A program made the translations under genes and the position numbers. The notes below the pieces were generated by a model. The model saw only the letters and a program-made list of their open reading frames with translations, was not told the origin of the DNA and did no database searches. Positions 32,643 through 42,959 of a stretch of DNA of 64,000 nt are shown here, in pieces; the stretch's first letter is position 1, and the number at the start of each line of letters is the position of its first letter. Source of the stretch: Cladophialophora immunda (taxonomy: Eukaryota > Ascomycota > Eurotiomycetes > Chaetothyriales > Herpotrichiellaceae); NCBI RefSeq assembly GCF_000835495.1, contig NW_015622543.1, positions 4,266,619 through 4,330,618 on the forward strand, read 5' to 3'.

Positions 32643-33189
32643 TTATGGCTGAGTCGGGTCTTCATCAGCCTCCAGAATGCCCTCCTTCACCAGCTGTTCT
32701 GGCTTGGGCCGTTGCTGAATCTTATGCTCCAGACTGTCTGCCCGCATATGCCTATCCAATGCTTTCTGGTTGGCTTGCAGGGCTGGGGCAGCGGTTGACT
32801 CGGGGAGGATGTTTCCTATGAGAGTGTGAGCATGGCGACGACGCTGCCGTATGGACCCACTCCTACGTTCGACCAATTCATCACGTTCCGGTCGCTTTTC
32901 GAGCTGCTTCCTTAGATTGTCTGAGTGTTGCTGACGCTCGAGTTCGTGCTGTTTCGCTTGCAGGGCCCTCCACACAGAGTAAGAAAACAAGCGCCGTTTC
33001 TTGAGAGGCTGGACTGTAAACTCACGGAGCAACATTGCTGTTAAGGAGGATGTTGCGATTCTTCAGGTCTTGGGCATCAGGGCGCAGCTGCAGGTGTTTC
33101 TCGAGAGAGTTCCGGCGCTCAATGGGGGAGATAGGACTTTCGTCGACCTTGAGGTCAGGCGTGTTGTCTTCGTTCAGCGCGTTGGACAT
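32643..33189 (-). CDS. RPEL-repeat protein (predicted actin-binding)
   Basis: Three RPEL motifs, the short helices that bind monomeric actin in MRTF and Phactr proteins. Exons read 33189-33026, 32967-32867 and 32815-32643, giving 145 aa. Intron 1 (33025-32968, 58 nt) is plain. Intron 2 (32866-32816, 51 nt) has no stop and a length divisible by three, so the frame looks continuous, but removing it turns a garbled second repeat into a clean one: LRPDAQDLKNRNIL, KRPERDELVERNIL, QRPKPEQLVKEGIL. The linker NVAPALQAKQHELER is also repeated as STAAPALQANQKALDR only when the intron is removed. Divergent from the NBS1-like gene. Function as a G-actin sensor in fungi is inference. Confidence 0.88.
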
Positions 33190-33747
33190 CGTGATAGGAG
33201 GCAGCTGTCTCGGATACGCTGAGGCTCGAGGATGGGAGGAAGGCTAAGATGGGACAGGTGGGAGCAAGTTGCTTTTGTCCAGTCTGACTGACGTCGCAGG
33301 CACTTTGTCCCCTGCGATTGGATCCTGGTCTCACCTGTTGCGATGACAATGGCAAAGCTCGGGCCTTGGAATGCCCTGCTGATCCCGCCAACTTCCATGT
33401 GCCACTGGTCAACTGCCCCGCGCCCTCATCTAACATTCAGGGACCCCTCTTTGCATTCATTTGCGGGCTGAGGGGAAGGGCAAGCGCTGGTGGCGCCCAA
33501 CTTTCAGCCCCCAATGTTTGCGGGATGAACCTAATAGGCACCGATGCCGCTAATGCACTTAGCTTTCCCGTTCGCACCTCAGGCGCCAGGGCCAAAGTCG
33601 TGTCGCGTCATAAATTATTCACTGTACCGTCGCTGCTGCTGCGCTTTCAGTCCCTCAGGGAACTTTCACCATTACACTGTTGCTCTGCTTAGTTCACCTC
33701 TCCATCCTCACACTCCTCTTGGAGTCCTCTTCTACGATGCTGTCACG
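33190..33747. other. Divergent promoter RPEL gene / NBS1
   Basis: 558 bp between start codons. The NBS1 frame is open upstream to 33544 with other ATGs, but the conserved protein begins at 33748, so this part is leader. Confidence 0.5.
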
Positions 33748-36405
33748 ATGTGGATTCTTGACACCAACGCCGATTTCTTCCATGGCAGGCGAATGTGGCT
33801 GAGGCCAGGGCACAGGTACTTGTTTGGCAGAGTCAAGAAAGATGGCGTTATGATCGCCATTGACCACAAAACGGTCTCCAGACAACACTTCAATATCACC
33901 GTTGACCCCGTCAAAGATACCGACGTCGGTCAAATTCACACTCGAACGAAGATACGCATTCAAGATCACTCAAAGACGGGAACGTTTGTGAACGGCGAGT
34001 TGATCAAGAGAGACCCAAACAACGAACAAGAACCGAACCCCTCGCGAGAGCTGAATGACGCCGAAAATTCAATTCGGCCAAAAGGTTGTCCTTATGAATT
34101 CACCGTCACATGGCAACCCTGCGTGTTCACCTTCCACCTACTCAAGAAAGAGCTCAAGTCAGGAGTTCTCAAGGCAAAGCAAGCAAGGTTACAAGATCTG
34201 GATATCAAAGCGATCAGCGAATTTTCTTCTGAGCATACGACCCATGTGGTGGCCAACAAGAGAAATACTGCCAAAGGTCTGTTGGCCCTAGTCAATGGCA
34301 AATACCTTGTGACGGAGTCATATCTCGACGCCCTGGACTACGCTGCCACTCCTATCACCCTCAGCCAGGAAGTGAATCTCTCTCCGCTGGAAAAGGACTT
34401 CGACAGTGCCTGGCCTGCTCCGAAGGACTATCTTCCGCCACCGGGAAAGGAACCGACAATCAGACCTGCGGAATCATATCAACCCGATCCCGCACGACTC
34501 AATGTATTTGAACACTATACGTTCATCTTCGGCGAGCAGACTCAGTACGACACACTGTTACCGGTCATAACGAGTGGGCATGGAAAAGGTATCCTGTTCA
34601 AGGTGGTGAATTTCGAAACAACAAGTGACGAGCTAATTCAATTCTTGCAAAATGCAGCTGGGAACAAATCTGGTGGTACTGGGTCGAAAGGTGGAGTCAT
34701 TTTGGTTCGATGGCCTGGAAAGGAGGATGTTCAAGAGTGGACGAACACACTTATCAACGAGACGGCTTTGAAGATGGACCAGCGAGCAGTTGATCAGTCT
34801 GAGTTCTTGGATGCTATTTTGGCAAATGATGCCGGACTTCTCAAACAACCTATCCCATTTGAAAGCACCAATGATGGGAGAATCGCACCTCCCCCATCTG
34901 CAGCAAATTCCGTCGTCACAGGGCAGGTCGGCGAGTCTCGCCCAAATGGTGCATCCACATTCAATGGAGCAGAGAACGGAAGCCCTCAAGCAGCTCATGC
35001 GACGGAGGCGACAGACAACACAGAGGCGGCTTCCCAGCCTTCACAAATGTCAGGTCCGAATGCTTCACAAGCCAATGGCGCCGCAGAAGGCGTGGGGAGA
35101 CTGCTGACCCTCCCTAAAGTATCGCAATTGACTAAATTCAAGAACTTTGACGATGGATTCGATCCCGATGCCGTCGCCGCTTATGAGGAGGACGAGGTCA
35201 TCGAGGAAGATGCATACGCCTCCGGGCCGGAAATGCGATCCAAGTCGCCGTTCGTCGTCAAACAAGAACCGCCTTCAACATTGAAACGACCTCGTTCCCC
35301 AGCCGAGGGGCAACCCAATACATTTGCAGCGGAAATGGATGATCTCCTCCCAGCGGCTACCGCCTTGAAGAGACGAAAGCTTGCAGAAGCAGCAGCCGAT
35401 GGGCGCATTGATGGAACAGGGGACATTCAAACACGTGCAGCACCAGTGAAAAAGATCAAAAAGGAACGCGAGATTGACGTCCGCGAAGCCGCCAGAAAGC
35501 AACGAGAGGAGAAAGACGAAGCCGCGCGGAGAGAGGAAGAAGAACTTGAAGCTGGCCTGCCCGATATTGAAGATAAATCACCTGCGAACCTGGTCGATGT
35601 CGTCAGTATCGATCTTCCCTTACGTGATAAAATGAAGAAGACAAGCAATAGGGTCAATGGTGAGCATGGACCAGACTGGGATCCCAGGTGGAATGGTCGC
35701 AAGAATTTCAAGGGTTTCCGTCGCAAGGGTGTTCCAGCCCAGCGAAGATCTCATGCTAGCAAGGTCATCGTGCAGCTAGTCGAAGTCCCGAACAAAACGG
35801 GTGGATTGGGTGATCAGTATTGGTCGAAGACTGAAGAGGAGAAGGAACGCGAGAGGGAGAGGAGGCGTAGAGAAGAGGCGAGAAACCAACGGACAGCGCA
35901 GAATCAGACTCAGCCGTCGAACGGGACCGTCCGTGGTCATGTCGATGGGAGATCGAAAACACGAATTGTCTTGGACGATGATGACGAAGAAATCGATGAC
36001 TTGATCGGTCAGTTAGAGGAAGACGCTGAGAGCGCATCGATAGCTAGGTCGACCCCGAGGATTTCACGTTTGCAGCGCGAAGCAGAGGATATCGCGGATC
36101 ATGAGATCGACCCAGACACGCCTAGGCACACCCGTACTGCGGATCGCACCCGGCAGGCAAGTGAGAACGCTTCCGAAACAGTGGGAGAAGATGCGACGCC
36201 GAAAGCGACTCGATCGCAGAAAGGGAAAAGGCCCGCAAACTCCAACGTGGAAACGAGCAAGCCGAAGCGTCAAAAGACTTTACCTGTCACGAGTGTGCGT
36301 GATGATGACAGCGAGGATGATGACAGTGATGATATGAAATTCCGGTTTGGGGCCAGGGCACGCAGGGGAAGAGGGAGGGAGAGAGGAGGGAGACTCGCAA
36401 GTTGA
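33748..36405 (+). CDS. NBS1: Nibrin/NBS1-like DNA-damage protein (MRN complex)
   Basis: NBS1 is the regulatory subunit of the Mre11-Rad50-Nbs1 complex in double-strand-break sensing. Single exon, 885 aa from ATG 33748 (MWILDTNADF..), matching the MW start of the family; earlier in-frame ATGs lie in leader sequence. FHA domain at about 20-120 with FGR (26-28), SRQH (44-47) and GTFVNG (78-83). A BRCT block follows (CVFTFHLLKKELKSG.. HTTHVVANKRNTAKGLLALVNGKYLVTESYLDAL), then a second BRCT-like region. The Mre11-binding motif is recognisable near 649 (RKNFKGFRRKG, compare KNFKKFKK of nibrin). The acidic end followed by KFRFG (about 864) matches the FxF/Y motif that binds ATM/Tel1. The middle is disordered and Glu/Lys-rich. 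In Aspergillus the nibrin ortholog is called scaA; similar proteins are sometimes labelled RcaA. Confidence 0.88.
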   Translation: MWILDTNADFFHGRRMWLRPGHRYLFGRVKKDGVMIAIDHKTVSRQHFNITVDPVKDTDVGQIHTRTKIRIQDHSKTGTFVNGELIKRDPNNEQEPNPSRELNDAENSIRPKGCPYEFTVTWQPCVFTFHLLKKELKSGVLKAKQARLQDLDIKAISEFSSEHTTHVVANKRNTAKGLLALVNGKYLVTESYLDALDYAATPITLSQEVNLSPLEKDFDSAWPAPKDYLPPPGKEPTIRPAESYQPDPARLNVFEHYTFIFGEQTQYDTLLPVITSGHGKGILFKVVNFETTSDELIQFLQNAAGNKSGGTGSKGGVILVRWPGKEDVQEWTNTLINETALKMDQRAVDQSEFLDAILANDAGLLKQPIPFESTNDGRIAPPPSAANSVVTGQVGESRPNGASTFNGAENGSPQAAHATEATDNTEAASQPSQMSGPNASQANGAAEGVGRLLTLPKVSQLTKFKNFDDGFDPDAVAAYEEDEVIEEDAYASGPEMRSKSPFVVKQEPPSTLKRPRSPAEGQPNTFAAEMDDLLPAATALKRRKLAEAAADGRIDGTGDIQTRAAPVKKIKKEREIDVREAARKQREEKDEAARREEEELEAGLPDIEDKSPANLVDVVSIDLPLRDKMKKTSNRVNGEHGPDWDPRWNGRKNFKGFRRKGVPAQRRSHASKVIVQLVEVPNKTGGLGDQYWSKTEEEKERERERRRREEARNQRTAQNQTQPSNGTVRGHVDGRSKTRIVLDDDDEEIDDLIGQLEEDAESASIARSTPRISRLQREAEDIADHEIDPDTPRHTRTADRTRQASENASETVGEDATPKATRSQKGKRPANSNVETSKPKRQKTLPVTSVRDDDSEDDDSDDMKFRFGARARRGRGRERGGRLAS

Positions 36406-36829
36406 TGGCGAGGCTGAAGCAGGAGGAGCCTATGTGTCATAGGAAGATACCTTAAGGTACATGTATCTGTAGCGTTCAATGCAACTGGTCGAGCGTGGAA
36501 AGCACACCTGTACCCAGAATCCTCTCACTTTCGTTGACCGAAAGACTATTGCGTAATGTAATCGCTAGTATGGAGATGCCTTGAGTGGCCAGGTATATAA
36601 CGTGTCGCGAGGCTGTGTCTCCTGAGTGTAGCCTCCCCAACTCTAGTGGCCACGTCGCTTCCGAGAGAAGTTGGCAACGAACGCTTTCATATCGCTAGAG
36701 AACAAGGTACACGTTCTGCCATGCAATTCCCCATCGCTATCGCTTATCCCCTTTTTTCCGATCCTGGAAATCATATTCTTCGTCTCGTGAAACCCCCTCC
36801 CAAATTTTGGGAAATGCAAAATCTCGTTC
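36406..36829. other. Intergenic, convergent 3' ends of NBS1 and AKR
   Basis: 424 bp between convergent stop codons; no gene. A TATATAA lies at about 36594. Confidence 0.55.
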
Positions 36830-38230
36830 TTACCGCCAGTAACTCGGACCTCGGCCCTTGAGATACGTCTCCCAGGCGTCGTCGAGCACGTCGACGACCT
36901 CCTGCGGGAGCGGGCCCTTTTCCAGGTCCCGCAGGTTGCTCTCCAGCTGGGCCAGCGAGCTGACGCCGATGATGACGCCGTCGTTGCCGCCGTCCCGGCC
37001 GAACTTGAGCACCGAGTGGTGGACGCACCACCGCAGCGCCGTCTCGAGCAGCGTGAGGTCGTGTTTCTGGACGACGGGCTCGATCATCTGCAGGGCCTGG
37101 AACGTCGAGTCATGGAAATACCGGTCGCGGTACATCTGGGGGCCAGAGCAATCAGGTTAATTTTTGAGCGAATCTGGGGTGTCGGGGAGGTTTTGTCGGT
37201 GTGGCATTGCGAAAGCAGGTTGGGGAAGTTTTTTTGGTGACGAGAGTGAGTTTGGATTCTTCCTCAGACGTACCTTTCCGGACCTTGACACGTCGGCGAA
37301 CCGGCCTTCGCTGGGCATGTCGCTCTTGGACTTGTATTTGCCGCTGAACACGCCGCCGGCGAGCTGATGGCGTGGGTTAGTCCTTGGTACCTTGTAGAGT
37401 AGGCCGGGAGGACTTACCGGATTGTAAACCACCAAGTCCAAACCATACCTGTAAGAGTCGCGCGGTCAGTTGCCTTTGGCCGCCAAGGTCTGAAGATGCG
37501 TGGGTCCTCACTTTCGACAACAGGGAACCAGCTCCTTCTCGATGTCCCGTGTGATCGCATTGTACATGGCCTGGTAGATAGTGGGCTTCACCCAGCCTCG
37601 CTCGTTCGCAATATTCCAAACCTCCGCCACCTCCCAGGCGGCGAAATTGCTCAGCCCCAACTGGACGAACTTGCCCTCTTTGAACATGTCATTAAGGCAC
37701 TGCAGAGTGTCTCTAAACGGGACGGATCTGTCGGGGGCATGGAGGTAAAAGATGTCGACCGTGTCGGTCCCCAGCTCCGCCAGACTCTTCTCGAGACTCG
37801 CCCTCAGCTTCTCCGGTGAGTGATCGCCCGGCTTCGCAGGGTAGCACTTGGTCGCCAACGTCAGGCCGCGGTCTTTCCACTTGGCATCTCGTGTGAACCC
37901 TTCTTGCTGGCCGCCAATGTACGCCCGCGCGGTGTCTACCTCGTTGTACCCCTGGGACTGGAAGTAATCGAGGTTCTTGTTGTATTCTTCCAACGTGGTG
38001 ATCCGGCCGCCTTTGGACTCGGTCCCAGGGGGCCCGAAGGTCATGAGGCCGAGGATCACGCGCGGCTTGCCGCTGTTTATCATGGTGGAGGTGACGAGCG
38101 GCATCTTTGCGGTGGTGGACGGGAGGGAGGGCGAGGGAGCTGGGGAGATGTGACGGGTGAGGGACGTTAAGCGGGCAGCCGTCTGGGGTGGCAGGGAGGC
38201 TTGAGAACGTGCGATGGCGGAGCGAAACAT
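36830..38230 (-). CDS. Aldo-keto reductase, AKR7 (aflatoxin-aldehyde reductase) type
   Basis: NADPH-dependent reductase of aldehydes and ketones. Exons 38230-37512, 37448-37418 (31 nt), 37363-37274, 37135-36830; introns 63, 54 and 138 nt; 381 aa. The AKR tetrad is visible: Asp in NEVDTARAY, the Tyr of ARAYIGG, Lys in TLATKCYP and His in DIFYLHAPD. C-terminal RWCVHHSVLK..DGVIIGVSSLAQLESNL is the NADPH-binding end; LVVYNPLAGGVFSGKYK is the AKR7-type loop. Two starts are possible: 38230 adds a 42-residue Arg/Ser-rich, acid-free leader that looks like a mitochondrial presequence; 38104 (MPLVTSTMINSG..) gives the usual 339-aa cytosolic form. Substrate cannot be read from sequence. Confidence 0.9.
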
Positions 38231-38636
38231 GAAAGTGAAGGCGAGGTTTTGTTCTTCCAGGGGACGCTTGCTCTCAAAGATACGAAGGGAGCAGAAGATA
38301 CGATGGTCGTTTTCCTTTGGCGATTTGCTATCTGCGACACCGGGAGATGCACCCAATGTCCCCCCCCATCCCCCCCAGCAGATGACGCCATTGGACTTTT
38401 TCTCCAATTCTGGTCGCCCACCGTGTTATTAGCCTATTGGCCCTTCCTGCACGATGCAATATCAGTCGTGATAGATGACCTGACCCGAAGACAAGCCATT
38501 CTCTGCCAAAGGGAGCTTGTGCAGCCATTAGCCCTCCAAAAGGGACCGAGACAATTACTTAATCCTCGGTGCCTCCATGCTAGTACGCGCAGCCTGTCTC
38601 AATGTACACGCATTTCAGTCACCTCGACAACGACCC
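38231..38636. other. Intergenic between AKR and GMC oxidase
   Basis: 406 bp upstream of the reductase and downstream of the GMC gene, both minus. Contains C8 and C7 runs around 38360-38376. No gene. Confidence 0.55.
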
Positions 38637-40818
38637 CTAACACTGCAAATTGTAGTCTTCCTTGATGACCTGAGCACTCTTCTCCCCAATCATGAAGACC
38701 GGGCCTTGGAGGTTGACATCTGGCAGGCGCGGGATGATACTGACATCGCACACCCGGAGGTTTTGCACCCCATAGACTCGCAAACGTGAATCTACCACAC
38801 CACCATCTGCCTCGGGGAGCATCTGGCAAGTCCCACTTGCATGCCAGTTCGGAATGGTATTGGCCTTGATGTAGTCGAAGATGGCGTCGTCCGAGGCGTT
38901 GGCGGGAATATTCGCAAGACCAGGCTGAACCTCACCGTTGTTGGGCCCCATTGTGAACTGTGCAATTGCTGGATGGGCAAGCAATTTCCTCAGATCCTTG
39001 AATGCGTTGATGGCCACGGCACGATCGGTATCATTCGCATAATAGTTGGGGTCGATGTTTGGTGCATCAAATATCGACGCCGACTTCAGCGTCACGCTGC
39101 CCCGACTCAGTGCCACAAGCGGCGACGCGGTAAGGGATATGTACGACAAGTTTGACTGAGGAACATAGTATGCCGACGAGGAGGCGCCCCCCGTCGAGGA
39201 CGTACCACCGGTCGACGGTAGGAAAGCCAGCCCGCTGGGGTAAAAGAGAGATTCATACAAGAACTCGACATGTGATTGGTTGACAAGGCCTGCATCGAGC
39301 ACCGCTTGCGCTCCTATGGCTCGCAGGGTGGCGTTGGATAGTTGCTGGAAACCGTTGGTGATACCAGAAGGAGCGGTATATGGCCCAGTCAGGGAATTGA
39401 GGAATTGTTGTTCCGCCGCTTCAAGGGTGGAATCGCTGATGGCCATAGAACTGGTTGAGGCTGTTTGTTGGACCAATGCCATGATGCTGAAGACGCAGTG
39501 ATCGTTTAAGCTATGCAGAATTAGAGCAGTAAGTCATCAAGAGGCTGGAGACACTCACTTCTGTCCTACGTTCTCGTTGATGTGCACCGGAGTGATGCCA
39601 TTCTGACTCAACTGCGCATGAGGTCCGATTCCCTGGAGCAATATTAGCAGATGTCGACTTGTCCTCACATTCACTCACCGAGATCATCAGCAATTGGGGG
39701 CTGTTGAAGGCACCCATGGCCACAACGACTTCCTTGGTGGCATTGACCGTGATAAATTGCCCAGTTTGCTGATCTGTAAAGGAGACGCCCGTGGCCCGTG
39801 ATGTCCCATTGCTGCCCTTGGTGAATTGGATCGAGGTCACAGAGGCATAGTGGAGGACATCTAGGTTCGTGCGGTTCTGGATTGGCTTGTAGAAAGCGTC
39901 ATAGCTCGAGCTGCGTCGCAGCCGGCTGTCAAAACATCCAGTGCCTTGCTTGACACCTGTGTTGTTGCCGTTGTTGAGCTCGTTAACGATGGGAATTCCT
40001 ATGGCTTCACCAGCGCGGATGAAGCCGACATTGGAATCCGGCACGAAGCCCTGGAAGGCAATTTGTAGCTCGCCATTGGAGTATGCGGTAGGATCCCAGG
40101 TCTGGAAGCTATGATCGAAGCTGTCGTTGAGGTTGGGTGGGTTAAAATGAGTTTGCTATAACGGTCAGCCTCCCTAATCTGCGCAGAAACATGTCAAAGG
40201 ATACGGACCTTGATGCTCAGAGGGTACAAATCATCCCAACCCCAGCCTTGGTTGCCTATCTCAACCCAGTGATCGTAAACGCTGGCGCTGCCTCTTCCAT
40301 AATACAAGCCGTTTATGGCCGAACTCCCTCCAAGACCACGTCCTCCTAGTAGCACACAGTCAATTAAACTGGAGATCCGGAAGTCACGGAGTGACTCACG
40401 GTGATAGGGGAGGATCCGATTGTTGAGGTTCTTCTGCGGCAAGGTATAGTAGTTGTAGTCAATTGCAGTACCTAGGCCAATGGTTAGCGGCTTTGGTAAA
40501 AGCTCAGAGCTAGAATCTGACCAGCAAGGTATTGATTACCACCGGGGTACATGTAATTCGCAACAACTCCCGGTTCGGGACCTGCTTCTAGAACAAGCAC
40601 CCTGGTGTTGGGACATTCAGTCAAACGGTTTGCAATGACGAGTCCAGCGGTGCCACCTGATTGACGTAAGTTCTCACATCGTGCCAGGCTGTAGTTAGCT
40701 TACCTCCAGCGATGATGAAGTCGTATGTCTCTTGGATGGTCTGTCTCTTGATTTTTTCGATGGGAGTTGCACAGGCAACACCTGCTAGAGCGGCGGTAAT
40801 GAAGCCGGAGAAATACAT
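38637..40818 (-). CDS. Secreted GMC flavoprotein oxidoreductase (aryl-alcohol/glucose-oxidase-like)
   Basis: FAD enzyme of the glucose-methanol-choline family. Seven exons: 40818-40704, 40656-40522, 40471-40400, 40345-40209, 40155-39679, 39632-39559, 39510-38637; introns 46-54 nt; 627 aa. A signal peptide (MYFSGFITAALAGVACA) predicts secretion. The FAD-binding fold is complete after splicing: DFIIAGGGTAGLVIANRL..RVLVLEAG, then the GMC-1 signature GRGLGGSSAINGLYYGRGS and GMC-2 AMGAFNSPQLLMISGIGP. The catalytic pair is His560 in NWHASGTCQM and Asn603 in PDVNLQGPVF, a His/Asn pair as in choline and cholesterol oxidases rather than the His/His of many sugar oxidases. Several NxT/S sequons occur. 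Substrate is not determined; alcohol oxidation with H2O2 release is the family chemistry. Confidence 0.93.
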
Positions 40819-42959
40819 GGCACTGTCTTCGACTGACAACAGAAATGAAGAGGGAAACGGCAGAAGCGAAAGGTCAATCGGCCAACTCTCACCGTATATA
40901 TGCCTCCAGACAGTCCTCAATGACATCTACACTCACCGCTTCCACCAGCTGAGGTTCTTTTGGTCATGATTTGATGCTACTGCACATTCACAGGACCTTA
41001 GGCCTCGTAAGCACCCTGATGCTCGCCATCCCAGAATGCAGGACGATTGGTTGTCATCTGCATGTTTGAATAGAAAGCTGAAAACATCCTGTCGATCGTG
41101 CCGCCCGACAAGGCAGTGTCAAAGCACAACAGGCTTGGAGCTCTTGGGACCTCGTTGAGGATGTCATATTATGGGGAACAAAGCCTTGCTCTGACGCAGA
41201 ACCCTCTCACAGAGTTAGCCAAAAGGATTGCTGACTTGTGAAGATCAATGCTTACCTTACCGGTTGTATTCCGCTTAAGACAGCTTCATATTAGGCAGAT
41301 CGAGACCTTCAAATCTGATCTTCTTTACTGCTCTGTGTATGCATGTCTGTATGTGTCTTCGACAGTAGGTTGCGAAAAAGGGTCGTACCAAGCCTCGTTT
41401 GATAAGGCGCCCCAATGTCCTTTTGGGGGCGAACTGTTCGCCTGAAACTGTACCTCACAGACCACGGACGAGCCTTGTGATTGCTCGGTGAGATTGACTT
41501 GGTAGGGTCCGCATATCCACATCCTCCTTCCTACTACCCAAGTCGGTCAATCCAAAACCGTCGGTCGATCATTCTCACAGTCCCTTTTCAAAATCTGGGG
41601 TACTGGTTCGCTTGTCCAATCAAGGCTTTCACTGTCCGGAGGAGCTTGTCTTATACCATTCCGAGTAATCAGATACTCAATGTCGCCTACCATGACATTA
41701 ATCTTCGGTATACCACACCCGTAGCTGGGCGTTCCCAAGGGTAGCCATCATCACGGTCAGCCTCGCCTGCAAGCTGGTGACCCTCCTTCAGTGTTTGGCC
41801 ATTGATACCCTGAGGCGAAGCTTCGGCAATCCTCTTCATTGGTCTTGCCCTCCTGTTCTCATGCTCTCGATGAGCACGTCAGCTTGCGGGGAGACATGGA
41901 TGGAGCCGAAGAGACCGTCCTCGAGACAGTAATCCTCTGATCAAGATACCGAGAATGGTGAGATTGCGGTAGTATTGATGTGTCGCGTTGGAGTAGGTCT
42001 GTTCACATCTTGCTGCTATGATCTCGTATTATGGTTCCGAAGTAATGTGATATTCTCAACGAGGCGTACAATCTCTGGCGAGTTCTTCGCCATGACAATA
42101 TGAGAACAAGGTTTGTGACTTGTACAGCCGCTTTGAAGGTACTCGGCAGGAATGCTGATCTGCAGTCAACCACAACCGAATCCATGGCTCGACTCCTATC
42201 CTCATCCACGATCCACCACTCACTTTGAGGGCGTGGTCTTGGCGAAGGCACCGCATGTTGGGCTTTTGTAAGCAGAGGGTTCTGCGCAGCTGCGCAGCTG
42301 CGCATCTGATCCACTTTGTGGGGTGTTGCACTGCGAGAGAACATGATCAGACATGGTGGCGTGGCAGAGAAAGCCCCTTCGACCAAATGGACAATATTCG
42401 TCGTGCATGCCTTTCCAGCGTGCAGCCCCCTTTTTCAGAATCGGGTCTTTGTTTATACAGCATTATCGTTGGAGGATGCTTGAGTCTTCAGCAATTGACG
42501 GCCCAGTCCTGCCAAGAATCGGACACCCCTTCCAGGATCGATGTAAGCCAGACATTCATTGAAGGTTGTTGTTATCATCTTGTGGTTCATTCAGTCTGTA
42601 TGGAATGTCTCGCGGGAGGTGATATATCATGCCTCGAAGGCTCGCTGAAGCCTTCCAACACTCTGGCCTCGACAGACTCGAAGGCTTATGAGATGGTTCG
42701 AGGGCACCAAGGTGGCCAAGGAGGGCCAAGCTTGACGTTTAGCTTGTAGGCATCCGATTGTGGACATGTGTCTTCCAATTGAGGAATTTCAAATGGTTCA
42801 GGCCACCCGGTGGCCTCATACTCGGAGTTGTCAGCAACCGAGAGGTGAGCCCGCTCTTCCCGAACCAAAGTCCATGGAAAGAACACGTAGATCTCAACGT
42901 GTCGACGGATTAGCCTCGAAGTCTCAACTGGGAGGTTGGTCATCTTGAATACGCCAAAG
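40819..42959. other. 2.1-kb region between two flavoenzyme genes
   Basis: Divergent upstream region of the GMC oxidase (-) and the FAD oxidase (+). Only short frames. A minus-strand 87-codon frame (42948-42686, MTNLPVETSRLI..) abuts the FAD oxidase start but is not recognisable. A perfect 22-bp palindrome lies at 42283-42304. Confidence 0.5.
42283..42304. repeat. 22-bp perfect palindrome of TGCGCAGC units
   Basis: The 8-base unit TGCGCAGC is repeated 2.75 times and the whole block equals its own reverse complement. It contains overlapping CAGCTG E-box cores. It lies in the shared upstream region of two flavoenzyme genes. Confidence 0.85.

Noticed and set aside
42686..42948. Minus-strand 87-codon frame starting MTNLPVETS, 11 bp from the FAD oxidase ATG
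   Set aside because: Reads somewhat protein-like but has no family, and it would overlap the promoter and leader of the FAD oxidase; not enough support.
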